NCBI RefSeq assembly: GCF_040807025.1
Contig: NC_090942.1
Location: forward strand, 77,481,987-77,545,986
DNA length: 64,000 nt
Source: Struthio camelus
Taxonomy: Eukaryota > Chordata > Aves > Struthioniformes > Struthionidae
Reading direction: 5' to 3'
Every line of letters begins with the position of its first letter. Position 1 is the first letter of the stretch. Below are positions 1 to 11,900 of this stretch, piece by piece. The notes beneath the pieces are model-generated. The model did not search any database. It was given only the letters and a program-made list of their open reading frames with translations, and was not told where the DNA came from. Position numbers and translations under genes: made by a program.

Positions 1-3
1 CAC

Positions 4-24
4 CGTGCTGAGCTGCGCCCCCAT
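4..24 (-). CDS. CYB5R3: CYB5R3 first coding exon (NADH-cytochrome b5 reductase 3, membrane isoform), partial
   Basis: Reading leftward on the minus strand, an ATG at 24-22 opens MGAQLST, followed by GTG at 3-1. CYB5R3 of other vertebrates starts MGAQLST, and its first coding exon is this short; the GT at 3-2 would be the splice donor. The glycine at position 2 is the N-myristoylation site that anchors the reductase to ER and outer mitochondrial membranes. The enzyme passes electrons from NADH through FAD to cytochrome b5. The exon lies in a CpG island with a CCAAT box and an E-box palindrome just upstream. CYB5R3 is also a close neighbour of A4GALT in human, which supports the call. Only seven codons are visible, so the rest of the gene is assumed to lie left of the window. 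Confidence 0.85.
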
Positions 25-480
25 ATCGGTCCCAAGCGAGAAGCAGAAGGGCCCCGCCCACCCGCAGGCCACGTCACGTGACGGTGCGCGCCGCGCCAAT
101 CAGCGCCGGGCGGTGCCCTCCTTTCCCCCCCGCCCCCCAGCGGCGGGTGGCGGCCGTTGCCGCGCGGCGGCGCCCTGAGGCGCGGTTGGGTGCGGCCTGG
201 CCGGGGGGGAGGGGCGGCCGCCTGCCTGTGCGGGGCGGGCCCGGCCGTTAGAGGCGTTACCGGCCGCAGCGGGGCCGCCTTTCTTGTCCGCGTCGTGCCC
301 CCCCCTCCCCCCCCCGCCCCGTCCGGAGGGCTCCCTTCCCCCTGCCTTTGGGGCCGGGGGTGCCCGCCAGAGGGCGCCCGAGCCCCGCGCGGCCCGGGCC
401 GCGTTTGGCGACCGCTTCATCTAGTGACTTTAACGCGGGTTGGGGGAAGCAGCGGGTCGTGGTGTCTGAGCGGTCGTGCG
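25..480 (-). promoter_or_regulatory. CpG-island promoter of CYB5R3
   Basis: This is a dense GC- and CpG-rich block immediately upstream of the CYB5R3 start codon. It holds the palindrome GTCACGTGAC at 73-82, a CCAAT box at 96-100 (inverted relative to CYB5R3), and GC-box-like GGGCGG runs. The CpG density falls off after about 480. The open frames here come from GC-rich composition and are not genes. A divergent transcript on the plus strand is possible but not shown. Confidence 0.75.
73..82. promoter_or_regulatory. CLEAR/E-box palindrome GTCACGTGAC
   Basis: A perfect 10-bp palindrome with a CACGTG core lies about 50 bp upstream of the CYB5R3 ATG. It equals the consensus bound by MiT/TFE factors (TFEB, TFE3) and also suits USF. 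Binding is inferred from the motif only. Confidence 0.5.
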
Positions 481-3400
481 GGGCTATGTGGAAATAACAA
501 CAGGACAAACACCCCGCGAAATAAGCCCCCGCTCTCTAGGCATGGCTTCATCTGTCTGCTTGGCATGTGTGCCTGCTACGCCTGCCTTTACCAAAAAATG
601 AACAAATTAAAGGTGCGGTTCTCACGGGTTAAACCGAGCAGCTTTGTCCTTATCCTACTATCATCGTGTATTAATACAACTCTCTTGCCCTCTAATAATA
701 ACAAAAAAGTAATGGCGGAAACAAGCGTTCTGCTTGATAAAACCATAATATCTTTATTTTTTAACAAACAAAGTCCCCATATCCTGTCAGGATATAGCAG
801 AGGATAGCTACCGTCTGTCAACATTGCAACGAAACCATATATATCACGCAGACTTCTTAGGCCTTAGCTCCCCCTGCTTATACACCTGCAAAATCAGCAC
901 CTGCGTGTAATTCAGAGCAAGTCATTACTGATGATGTATATCTGAAGAGAACAAAAACTGAGCTTTGCAATAAGAGGATGTTTCAACCGGGCTTACGAAA
1001 ACTTTGGTTTACACTGACGTATACAAATTAATGACTAGTAAGCAAACGCATCTTTCTATCCGTGCTAAAGGTAAAACACCCCAAGCTCTTTAATTAATGT
1101 GTCAAAACGTACAGAAAACACGCGTCGATGGTCCTTAGACGCAGTTTCTCCTAACCAAAAAAGCCCATACTTGATAGTCCTAATACTAAGATTAACAAAC
1201 AATAAAAAGAGGCACCTTCGCCCCCCGGCCTCATGCCGGGGTACTGAGCCACCTGCGTGCCCAAGCACCTGCCTTCTCCCAGGGTTTGGTTTCTCTCCGG
1301 GTTTGCCATCTGCGCGGGCGGCTAATCCGGCCGTGAGAACAGTCATACGTCCGACCCCGACTTCCCCATCCAGTCTGGGAGTTAGCACTGGTAAATGAAA
1401 GCACGTCAACAGACCAAACCGAAGGTAAACAGGTCACGTCCCTGCAGGGACACGGGAAGGCCCTAGGTAAGGACATTTAGCTGCAGGGATGAAGTTGCTG
1501 ATTTTTGGGCACGCTCAGGAGAACAGCTTGGAGAGACTGGCAGGCCAAAGCCAAAGCCCCTGGGGGAAATTTCCAGCCTGCTCCATTTCTCAGAAACTTT
1601 CCTCTTCCCTATATGTGCACACTGAAGGTGAACCAAGGGCCTGCTTGAGCTTCTCCGGGGAAAGGACTGAGCCTGCTGCGGACGTGCATGGTGTTTGTGC
1701 TCGATGCCAGTCTCGGTCTCCCCAGTTAGCCCTGTCCAGCCAGCCCGTTGGGGCCCTCTGGGCCCGTGTGAGCCCTGGCTGCTTTGGTTCAAGGAGCCAG
1801 TAAATCGCAGCGTCCTTGCTCACCCTCTGTGGATCCACCACCTGAATGAGCACCTTCCTTTTCCAGGGAAGCTTAGGCGACTGACAAAAGAAGAGAGTTT
1901 CTCTAAAACAAACCAGCATTCAGCTATTGATCACCTTGGTTAGAAAAGCAAAATACTTAGGGTCAGAAACTCACCCTCAGAAGCCGCACAGACCTGCTTA
2001 CATTCTTTAAAAACAGGTTTTATTCACGAGTTTCCCCTGATCCTCGACCACGGCAAACAAAGCTTAGCGCCTGGTGGTTGAGGAGGCAATTTTGTTAGGT
2101 GGAGCCCCTCCTGAAAGTCTATCGCCCCATGCCTTTTGGCAGTGCCATTCAAAGGCGAGTGAGATGCGTGCAAATCTTCTCCCCCTTCCCCTGTCCCAGC
2201 AAAGCAGAACGAGAAGCAGGGGGGGGCAAACCTCAGTTTGTGCACAACAAACATAAAACCAGTCTCCCGATCCCCCTCGATGTTTCTGCCCAGAACTCAA
2301 CAAATGCTGCTAGCAAAATCGTTCTCTGAACACTCACGTTTTCCTCACGTGGCCCTGTCTCTGCTAGCCCTGGGAATGACACGGATTCTGCGTTGTTTTC
2401 ATTAGCCTTTGATCAGCTCTTTGTTTCTGCTGGCAAAAGGACCTTTTTTGCATTCTTTGGGCTCCTTAAGATTTTCTTAGCTCAACAGTTAAATCATAGG
2501 GCAGAAGTTCTGTGACAGATCTGAGTGCAAGGTTGGTTATGAAATCACTAGCGATGCTACTGATCTGACCTATAGGATCAGATTGATCCCTGGCATTACT
2601 CGATTTACTGGGGTGTAATTTTATCAAAGAATAATTTAAATCTGCTAACTCCAGTGGAGGTGCTGCTTGTAAAAGAAAATTCCCTAGGCTCTCTTTCCAC
2701 TCATGAGATTAAAGGAGTTACAACTTTGTTATACGAGGAATATGCCCGCTGGCTTATGTATTTTAAATTAAAGCCTAGGAAAACACTTCTTACATTCAGA
2801 TGATAAACACAGGCACTGTATTTTTTTGGTTTATCTTGCTTGCCCAGAACTGCAATAAAGGGCAATAAAAAACTGTGAAGAAAAACTTCTGTTCAAATTA
2901 AAGATATTGAATTTTGAGACACATTAATTTCCCTTGCCAGTGTTAAAATAAAGCTTCATTTTTCAGTGTGTTAAGTAAGCTAACTACATGTCCAGTCCCA
3001 CATGCAATTCCACGTGGCAGACATCTTCATTACCTGGAGCTTTGCTTTTATCTCTAATACGTTTCTTTGAAGGGGTACATGTCTACACTTTGAAGGGAAA
3101 CCATTTGTATAAATGGAAGCCTAACGTCAAAACGCTTTGGCTTCTGTGCATATAGAGCCTAAAACCTACAGCTGTGTCTTCAGGAATTAATTAATATGCT
3201 GAAGGAAATTCCAAACAAAAAAATCAATCCATCAAACAAAAATCAGCTTTTAAACCTGAAGCTTTAATTTAGCCAAAAAATGAACGCATGCTTCCCAGGA
3301 AAGGTACTGGAGGGAGTACCTGTACTTACGAGCAGCTGCCACCACTTGCTTCTAGTGAGGCCTACAGTGCTGCGTTTGCACAACACTGCCAGGTTGCAAT

Positions 3401-6400
3401 GCCCCCTAATATTTTCAAGATCCCAACTAGCAATTTCAGCTGTAAGTAGAGAAGCACAAGGTTTTTGTTTTTTCTTCCCTGCCTATAATTTCCTAGATCC
3501 CTGATTTATTATCAGCTTCCCTTCTATTGCCGTATAAAACGGTACATAAAACAGTAACACTGGAAGAACCTGTCCGTTTCAAGCAAGGCTTTCAGATGTG
3601 AAGTGCTTCGCTTCGGGGCCTAACATTCACGTAGGCATCTAAACTCTATTAATAAATAATCCAACATAAATCCAGAAGTAACGACATGAGTAACGACATG
3701 AGTCTAAAGTTGGCACAAGGATCTCAAATTCACATATAAAACCCAGGTGGGAAACGCAGGCAGTTGTAGTGTTTCTCCCTACCATATCCTTCTATATTCA
3801 GCCTCAGAGATAAGATGCAGAGACTGGCGGAGGAAGCTCTGACTTCCTGGTCTGAGCCTGTCTCTGCTGACAGAGGCACGAGACCTGGTACTGTCGTTAC
3901 CTGCCACGTTTTATTGTGGAGTTTAGCACCTCCTGCTTCTTCCTTGCCTTTCTGCCCTGCCTGTCAACAGAGTGACAGTCCTCAGCAGCCAAGTGGAGTG
4001 TGAGGCAGAGACAACTCCATTTGTTGGACTACCGGAAGGATTTCTGAGCTTCAGGTTGGGTTTTCCCTGCTTAGTGTATTTGCTAAGAGAAAAATTTCTT
4101 CCTGGCATGGCTAACGGGTAAGAGGAAATCATGTTAATTCTTTTTTAACACCAAGGACAGTGGGAACGGGGTATATTTGTTTGGGAAATATGTGTAAAAC
4201 GGACTTGGGTGAAATGCAGCATTGCAATAATCCTGCTTCTCATTTCTGTTCTGCTTTAGTAACCCACTTCAATGTAAAAAGTTGGTGAGGACTAAAAAGA
4301 CAACTGAACCATAGCTAAAGTAGAGTGAAGCTAAAATTGTATTTTACTTGCACATAGCTGATAATGTATAATTGTTTCTCCAATCATCATTTGCCTTGCC
4401 CAGGACTTTGTCAGTGTTACTGCATAACTTTGTACTTTTATCGCTTGACAATCAGTTTTCATTTCCACCTACAAAACCTGTCTTATTAATTCTTTTGTCT
4501 TTCAAATATCTAGTTTAAACTAAAAAAAACCACTATTGGAGTCAAGTAAAAAATATATATACTGGTATAAGAAAGAGGAAAATCAAGATAATTGCTTATA
4601 TCTTGAATTGACCCTATGAGATGGTGAATGTATTCCACAACATTAGAACCCAATTTTTTTAAATGACTGAAGACTTGTAAAAGGTTGCTCATCAAACTTT
4701 CCAAATGCTTCTGCACCCTCGGCTAAGATTAAAGGATTTTAAGAAAGTGGACGTTGTTCAAAGGACCTGTGAAGATAAATTTCCTTTAGAAAAGGTGTTA
4801 AATCAAACCTTCTCCGCAGGGCTCTGTGTGACCCATTTGCAATCTATGTTTTTCTTGATTTGACTTGCTGACCTGATTCGCTGCTGACCCATTAATTCTC
4901 TTCATCTCTTGAGTCATTTCTGATTTATCACAATAAAAGATTTCTTGTTGGGGAATTGTTTCCCCAACAGAGTGACAGTTTCATACAAGAAAATCACTGG
5001 GAAAAACTGGCATATCGTGTGAATGTTTCATTTGAAAGCAATGACAGCAATGGAGATCCTTTTGCTCTAGCTGTACTGCTATTACCTTAGAGTTACTGTT
5101 GCAAAGACCCTCCCCAAAGTCTTCTCAGCTCTGAGTAAGTGCTTTTTTGTTATTGGGCTGGTGTCTTGTGCACTTAAGCAGGTTTGAGCAAGACTGCAAC
5201 TGCACAAAATCCAACTGGCCAGACTTCATGTGTAGAAATGATTTATTCCAAAGCACAAATCTAACAGCTGAGGGATTTCACTATAGAGAGGGGATTAAAA
5301 ACTAATGATAAAGATCCCTGAGCTGAGTCATACATGCAATCATATTGAAAATCAGAAGGTAAATACACAATACTCTTTTTTTCAGGAAAACTTTACCTAA
5401 ATGCTATGTGTCATGGATTTACATAAAGGTGTTGGGCTTCTTCGCTTTGAAGTTGTCTCACCTCATATGTGTAAGTTAAATTATAGGCCTTTTGTAAGAA
5501 ATACTGTCGAAACAGTTTTTACAAGGTGACTATGTAAGTTGTTAAACAAGTTCTTTGCTTTGGCAGCAATATATTTCTCTTTATTCTAACCTTCAGGTAT
5601 AATGTGTACAGTTTTTGAAAATGAAAGGGACACCAAAAAGGAGATGAAGAGTCCCTGATGATACTGTGGTAGCACCGAGAAAAAGGAGAGAAAAGGAATT
5701 TATTTTATAAAATTAAGTGATTTTAAAGTCTTGGGGCACATTTTCCGAATACAGGAATATGCTTAGCAGGAGTATGTTTATTAAATAAATATGAGGACTG
5801 ACATCTGTAGGTATGCTCTTGCTGTAACCCTCTTCCGAGTAAAGACACTTAGAGTTTGTCTCTATGAGTGCATGGAATATTCCGTAAAATTTCCGGAAGA
5901 GGAAAGACTCCAGCTGCCCTTCATAAACAGCACAAATCTGCCAAGAACAAGCTGGAGGTATTGCAGGAATGACAGATTTCCCATATGGAAAAGACAATTT
6001 TTACCGAAATACATATCTACTAAAGTAATCTATACAAAATATTATACATATAGTACAAAATGCCAAAAAAAAGCTAACTCTCCCCCCTAATATTTCACAT
6101 ACCTTGAATGTTCAATAGATAGCACCTCTCCACCACAAGTAGTAACTTAGGCAAAGGTAACAAGGTAAAAGCTCCATTAAACTAGCATGGACGTATTCAA
6201 GTAGGTAACATCAGTCGATGCAGTGGAGTAGACGGCAGGAGCATCCAGAAACCAGGAGAAAAGTGACCCAGTAAAATTGCGTCAGTCCACAGCAATATGA
6301 ATGTAGACAGCATTTGCAGTTTGAAGAACAACTCTGGTAGTCTTCTGTGAACTTGCAGATCTGGTTCTTGGTACTTCAGCTGAGCCAATGAGATGAGCAA

Positions 6401-8817
6401 TTTTCTGTTTAGTGCTGGTCTGTAAGCTCTTCAGAGGAGGAATTGCTATCCTCAAGACTCAGGAAAGATTGTGGAGGTAGGATTGAAAATAAATAAAAAT
6501 TCTGCTCTTGCTTGCTTCTGTGGTATGTTGGGCAGCTAATTCCCTCTGAAGTTGAGCATGTATCTTGTATCGGCTGTGCAGTCGATATTGCTGATGTGAT
6601 GCCACAAGCCACACTTCTACTTTAGATGCAGAGCGTGGGGTTGGGCAGAGGCTAAATATATCTGCTCTGTGACAGCCTCCTTCTACTCCAGTGTAAAACC
6701 TGTGCAAGTACTTGTTCCATGCAAAAACCTTCCTTCATAGTCACGTTTAACCTAGGCAATAAACGTATCCTTTGGCTCCTATATACTGAACTTTTAGTCC
6801 TGCTCCTTCTTTCAGTTATTTCATACCTATTCAAGCCTAGTTCAAAACTCAAGTGATTTTGTAGATTTTCCCATCAACAATAATCTCAAAGTATCGCAGA
6901 GGCAGTGTGAAAATGGACCATCAGTGCCTCCAGCATAGTTCAGGTACATGATGGCTCAGATTCCCAGTTGCAGGAGACTTAGGTGTGGCAGCTGAAGTGG
7001 TTACAGTTGCCTGCCCTGCCCTTCTGTAGGAGGTTGCTTTCCCCACACTGAATATCAGATGTTCTTCACCCTCGTGAGCTGCTGCAATTTATCCTCTGGT
7101 GCATTAAGGTAAAGAAGCTGGTTTTGGCTCTTAACTCAGGAGTGTGAATTTCTTTATGCAGTAAGTCCTCAAGGACTTTTTCGGGACTTCAATCGTACGT
7201 TGTAAGGGCTACACCCCACAGTCGATCAGGCAATTCTAGAGAAAAAGTATTGCTCAATAAGGCAAAAACACGTTCCAGTTCTCCAGGCACAGTTTGCTAC
7301 TTTTTTTTTTCCATTAACATAGCACGTAGAACAGCAGTTTCTGAGCCAGCCACAAAGCACAGTCCAGTACAGGAGAAGGCATGTAAAATCTTGCTGTAGC
7401 GCTTCCGAAGCAATCTACCACCACTTGACTAATGCCCTCTTTTCTGCTATGACTTCTGTGCTCTGCCTGCTAACAACAGGCTGCGCCTGTCTGGCCCCCT
7501 TTTCACTCTTCCTTGCTCTCTGGCTGCCTGTTATACAGCTTTCTCTGTGCCGTCACATCTAGGCTGCCACATCAGGAGACTCTTGGTGAACTTACCGTAA
7601 TATTTGTTTGCTCTTTCTCCTGGACAGTCTGGAATCTGTCACTGGCTGGGGGATGCAGAGAGTATCTCCAGCCTCGCCAGAATAGAAAGAGAGGACATAA
7701 CAATTATCAGTCAGGAGGTTCAGAGCTGGGCTGAAAGTACCTTGGTCCAGTTTGGGAGAACCAGTTGTTAAAATCATGGCAAGCTGCTCACATGGCTATT
7801 TGGGGGGAAAAAATGCCCAAATTGACAAATTTCTGCACTTTTCTTCTTGCATGGAGCAGAAGTTCAGGGGTTCTCTACGGGGCTTCTATGCATGTGCTGG
7901 TTTGTAACTGATTAATTCAACTGTCAGTTATTTTAAGACTAATCCACTCCTCTTTCTTCTCCACTGTAATCCGTCTTGACCTTGTGTGTCAGTGTGGACA
8001 TGGTGTCCTGGAACTGGAGCTACTCTTGGGCAGTTCATCGCAATAACAAGTCTTCCTAGATCTTGCTGATGAATGGATGGATAGATTTCTGAAAACGATA
8101 CACAATTATGTGGGATAAAAGTCCATTAAAAGGAGGAAAAGACCAGCCTAGGTTTGTATGAGCATTTGGGATCAGTGCACAAGAGAATTTTATTGTATGG
8201 AGCCTCTGTGCTTAGAGTCTTAGTGACCCTTCATTACTTTAGCTTTGTGCTAGTGTAACCGTGCACATGGGCAAAGGAGAGCATCTCTGACGTGGGGTCC
8301 TGCAGTGCTGAGATGCAGGAAATCAGTAGAAAGAGTGTGTATAAGATTGCTGCTAGAAAAGCAATCATAGAGAGAATTTTTCGCTTTAGGCTTTGTTGAG
8401 TAGCGTTGCTGTGTGCTGCCTGCTGATAACAATCTCCTGCTTGCCTGTGATTTGTATATAGAATCCTTCTGAATGAAACACCATCATCTTCATTTTTATT
8501 TCAGCGCATGGAAGACAGTAGGGAAGCTCCCTCACAGGAACTTTGTTAAAATATATTCTAAAACAACTTCAGGGAAGAGGCTCAAATTCCCTTACAGATT
8601 ACTTGCATTCTTTAGGTATTAACGTCAACTGTATGCTATATGGTTTTCACAGCAACACAGACAGCAAGGTGTTGGGAGAAGAGAAAGCTCTCCTGATGAC
8701 AAATTAGTATCCAGAACATATTTAGAGTGACAGTAAAAGACTCTAGAAGTGACTTTCATAAAGACCTAACAGTATGTGTCTTTTTCAACACGTGTGTTTC
8801 ACTGTATTTCATGGCAG
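481..8817. other. Intergenic stretch, no gene recognised
   Basis: No open frame here showed recognisable domains together with splice sites. Most of it is AT-rich unique-looking sequence. There is a small tandem duplication of a 12-mer near 3,678-3,702. The missing first coding exon of the endoribonuclease gene probably lies somewhere in this stretch; it should contribute about 5-8 codons and end with two bases of a split codon. It could not be identified by eye. Confidence 0.5.
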
Positions 8818-8917
8818 GAAGGCCTTAAACCATGAACTTTCTAAACTTTTCAATGAGATGTGGGATATGGATGTTAACCGCTTTATGCCTGGGAAAGACT
8901 ACACAATTGAACTGCAG
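8818..8917 (+). CDS. ENDOU: Endoribonuclease exon: N-terminal helix segment
   Basis: The acceptor is TTTCATGGCAG and the donor is CAG|GTAAGG. The exon completes a split codon with its first base and then encodes 33 residues including [18 protein letters not shown] and GKDYTIELQ, the family's N-terminal region. It ends in phase 0. Confidence 0.88.
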
Positions 8918-11900
8918 GTAAGGAACTAAGTAGCATGAGGATTAAGGGCAGGACAGTGTTGTAGGAAAAGGCATGGGTGAAACTGCCTTTTGATAAGAGC
9001 TGCCTGTGCTTCATAATTTTCATTAATGGCACAGCCAGGACTTTCTAATGGGGAAGAGTCGCTTAGGGGAGGGAACAGTACAGAGAAGGCAGGAGGCCCA
9101 ACGTGTTAACGGTTCACACTCTGCCTGGAAGCTGGTTACAAGTGGAGTCCCTCAGGGGTCTGTTCTTCATCCTGTAATGTTTAATATCTTTATCAGTGAC
9201 CTGAAGTAGGAGACGGAGTGCAACCTTTCCAAGTTTGTAGCTGCCAGCAAACTGGGGGGAAGCAGTCAATATGCTCAAGGGCAGGGCTGCTATTCAGATA
9301 GACCGAAACAGGCTGGAGGAATGGGCTGAAGGAACCTCATGAAATTTAACAAGAACAAATGCAAATGAGACAGGGTGCCAAAGAAGTTGTGAAATCTCCA
9401 TCCCCGCAAGTTTTCAAGCCCCAACAGGACAACATCCTGAGCAACATGGTCTGAATTCAGCATTGACCATGCTTGGAGCAGAAGGCTGGACTAGAGACAT
9501 CCTGAGGTCCCCTCCACTCTAGATGTTTCTGTGACTGTATGACTGTGTGTTTGCATGTGTGTATGACTGCATGTATGGTCTGAGGAACTTGCACTGAGAG
9601 AAAAGATGAGACAGGTCCCAAGTCATTCTTGGGGGGCTGGGGGAGGACCCAGAGGGAAGAGGATCCCTGGGTCTCTCCTGGAGACTGTGGAGTAGCACAG
9701 AGATGTGGGTGAGGAGGGTTTTGGGGTAGCTGCCGTCACTCCCAGGGACCTGTGAGGGAGGAGCAGGTATCAGATTTGACAAGCGTCCATTTCACTCCCT
9801 GCTGGCTCAGCGTAGTGCAAACATGATCATGCGCTGTGGCCACAAATTGCAGCAGGTCACTGAATAGTCAATATCCAATTGTGTACTCAGACAGGTGCTC
9901 ACACACTTTACTACAATGTATTATAATTTTCTATTGCTGATAAACTTGAGAGAGGGGTACCCACCGCAGACCAGAACGCGTGTGCTGCAAAACTTCTTCC
10001 GTATGGCTTCTCTGTTTCTCAAAACAAGGCTCTAGTTACCCCTTGCCCATGTTAACAAACTGCTACTCACTTTTTTTTTCCTCTCCTTGAGAATGCCCTC
10101 TTTGGAGCCAGAACTTGAAAACTGTCAGAAAAAGTCTCCTTTCTGTTTGGGATATGCTTATTTGTAACCTTGATTAAAATGCCCTTAATCATGAGCCAAC
10201 TATAAGTCTTTGAAAACCTCAGCCAAATGAACGTCTGCCTGTCCAAAGATGCTGGAGCTGCCCAGAGCTGTCTCGGCTCCTCCCTGGCACTGAGGCGATG
10301 GCTGGGGCTGTGGTCATGAAGCCAAAAAGAGAAAACAAGGGCTGAGCCTGAGGGAACCTACTCAGGAGTTGGATGGGTTAAGCAATATCAGGGAGGAGAG
10401 GAGGATTAGACTGGTTAGCTTGGGGAGCAGGCTTGGCACTCAGGAGAGAAACAATACCTCTACTGCCCCCTCTACGGCCCCATAAACTTTATGCAGTGGG
10501 TCTGTGGATTACAAGGGAACAGAGCAGCTAGGTGCCCAGATCTCCTTTTTAAAATGTGTGCCATCACATGGGTAATCACAGTCATCTCTGAAAAAAGAGT
10601 CAAAAAACGGAATTTCAAACTCTTGTAATGCCAGAGATTATCTTTTTTCTTGATGGTGGCTGTTCTATAATATCTTTTCTTGTTCCTGAGATGATCATTC
10701 ATAGCAAAGAATTTTGATAGTATTATGCTTCTTCTTTTGATTATTATGAAGACAACCATTCTATCCCTTAAGTACATTTTGCTCTGTCATTGTTTTATTC
10801 TGGTGTTTCTCCTAGGGAAAAGCAGGTGACAGCGCTACCCAAGACAGTGCCGCCAGACATCTGTTTCACTCTGTAAATGAAGAACGCATGAAGAGCATAA
10901 AAACTTTTGCAAGTGAGATCTGTTGTTTCGTTAAGGGTGGAAATGACATGGAGAATCTGTCTCTTTTTTTTTTTATGCGCATTCTTAAAATATAACATTG
11001 TGTATCATTTGGATGGTGAGATGAGAACGAGGTGAGGATCTTGAGGATGCCTGTCATTTGAAGGTAATTTCCCCAGCATTTGCAATGAGTCATGGAGATT
11101 ACCTGTAGCCTCAGCCTCAGGAAGAATATCCATTTGTGCCTTAGCCAAAATCTGGATTCCTCTGAGGTTCTTCCAATACAAAATGAAATGGATGAGAGAC
11201 TCTGTTATTGCTTCAATGTAATTCTGTGTTTTGAAAAAGAAGCCAAATTCCACCTTCCTCATTTGCTCACAGCTCCTAGCCCCTTTCAGAGAGCCCTGAG
11301 TCCACAGCTACTGATTGCATTTCTGTCAGCGCTGTACTTCCAGCATGTCTATGAATGTATGTTTCCTTCCCTGTTTTTTATTTTCCCAAGCTACATTCTC
11401 TAGGGTCAGTCAAGGAATTGCCATATTACATGGCCTCTTTTTATATGATAGTACTCTCTAATGGCTGGACATAATGGTGTCATTATACATAAGTCCTATT
11501 CAACAGGATGAACATGCTGAAAGTTTCTCTTTTTCTGTAGCCTTTATTTCCTTACTGGACAACTATGAGTCATCAACTGGTGTAGCAGAAGTAGTGACTC
11601 CAGAAGAAATAGCTGAAAACAATCGGTTTCTTGATGCTATCTTAGAAACTGAAGTAATGAAAGTGAGTAACGCAGATCTTATTTTTTAGTCACTGAAAAC
11701 GCTGAATTGAAAAGCAAACTGTGTATATGTTTTTGTTTTCCAACCTCCAGCGAGCTCATCAGTATCTGGTTAAAAAAAACCTGGCAGAGCCAAACCTTAC
11801 TGATTTCAAATCTCAGCTCTATGACATCTGGTTTCAGCTCTATGCCAGAAAAGAAGGAAACAGGTATGTTTGCTTAATAAGTCCCCGGTAATCCTCCCAC

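Noticed and set aside
157-807. 216-codon plus-strand frame at the left end
   Set aside because: It starts in the CpG island and runs into AT-rich sequence, has no domain, and lies over the CYB5R3 promoter.
6197-6852. Overlapping minus-strand frames with fragments such as YRLHSRYKIHAQLQREL
   Set aside because: It looked like a possible decayed coding remnant, but no family could be named and the frames do not connect.
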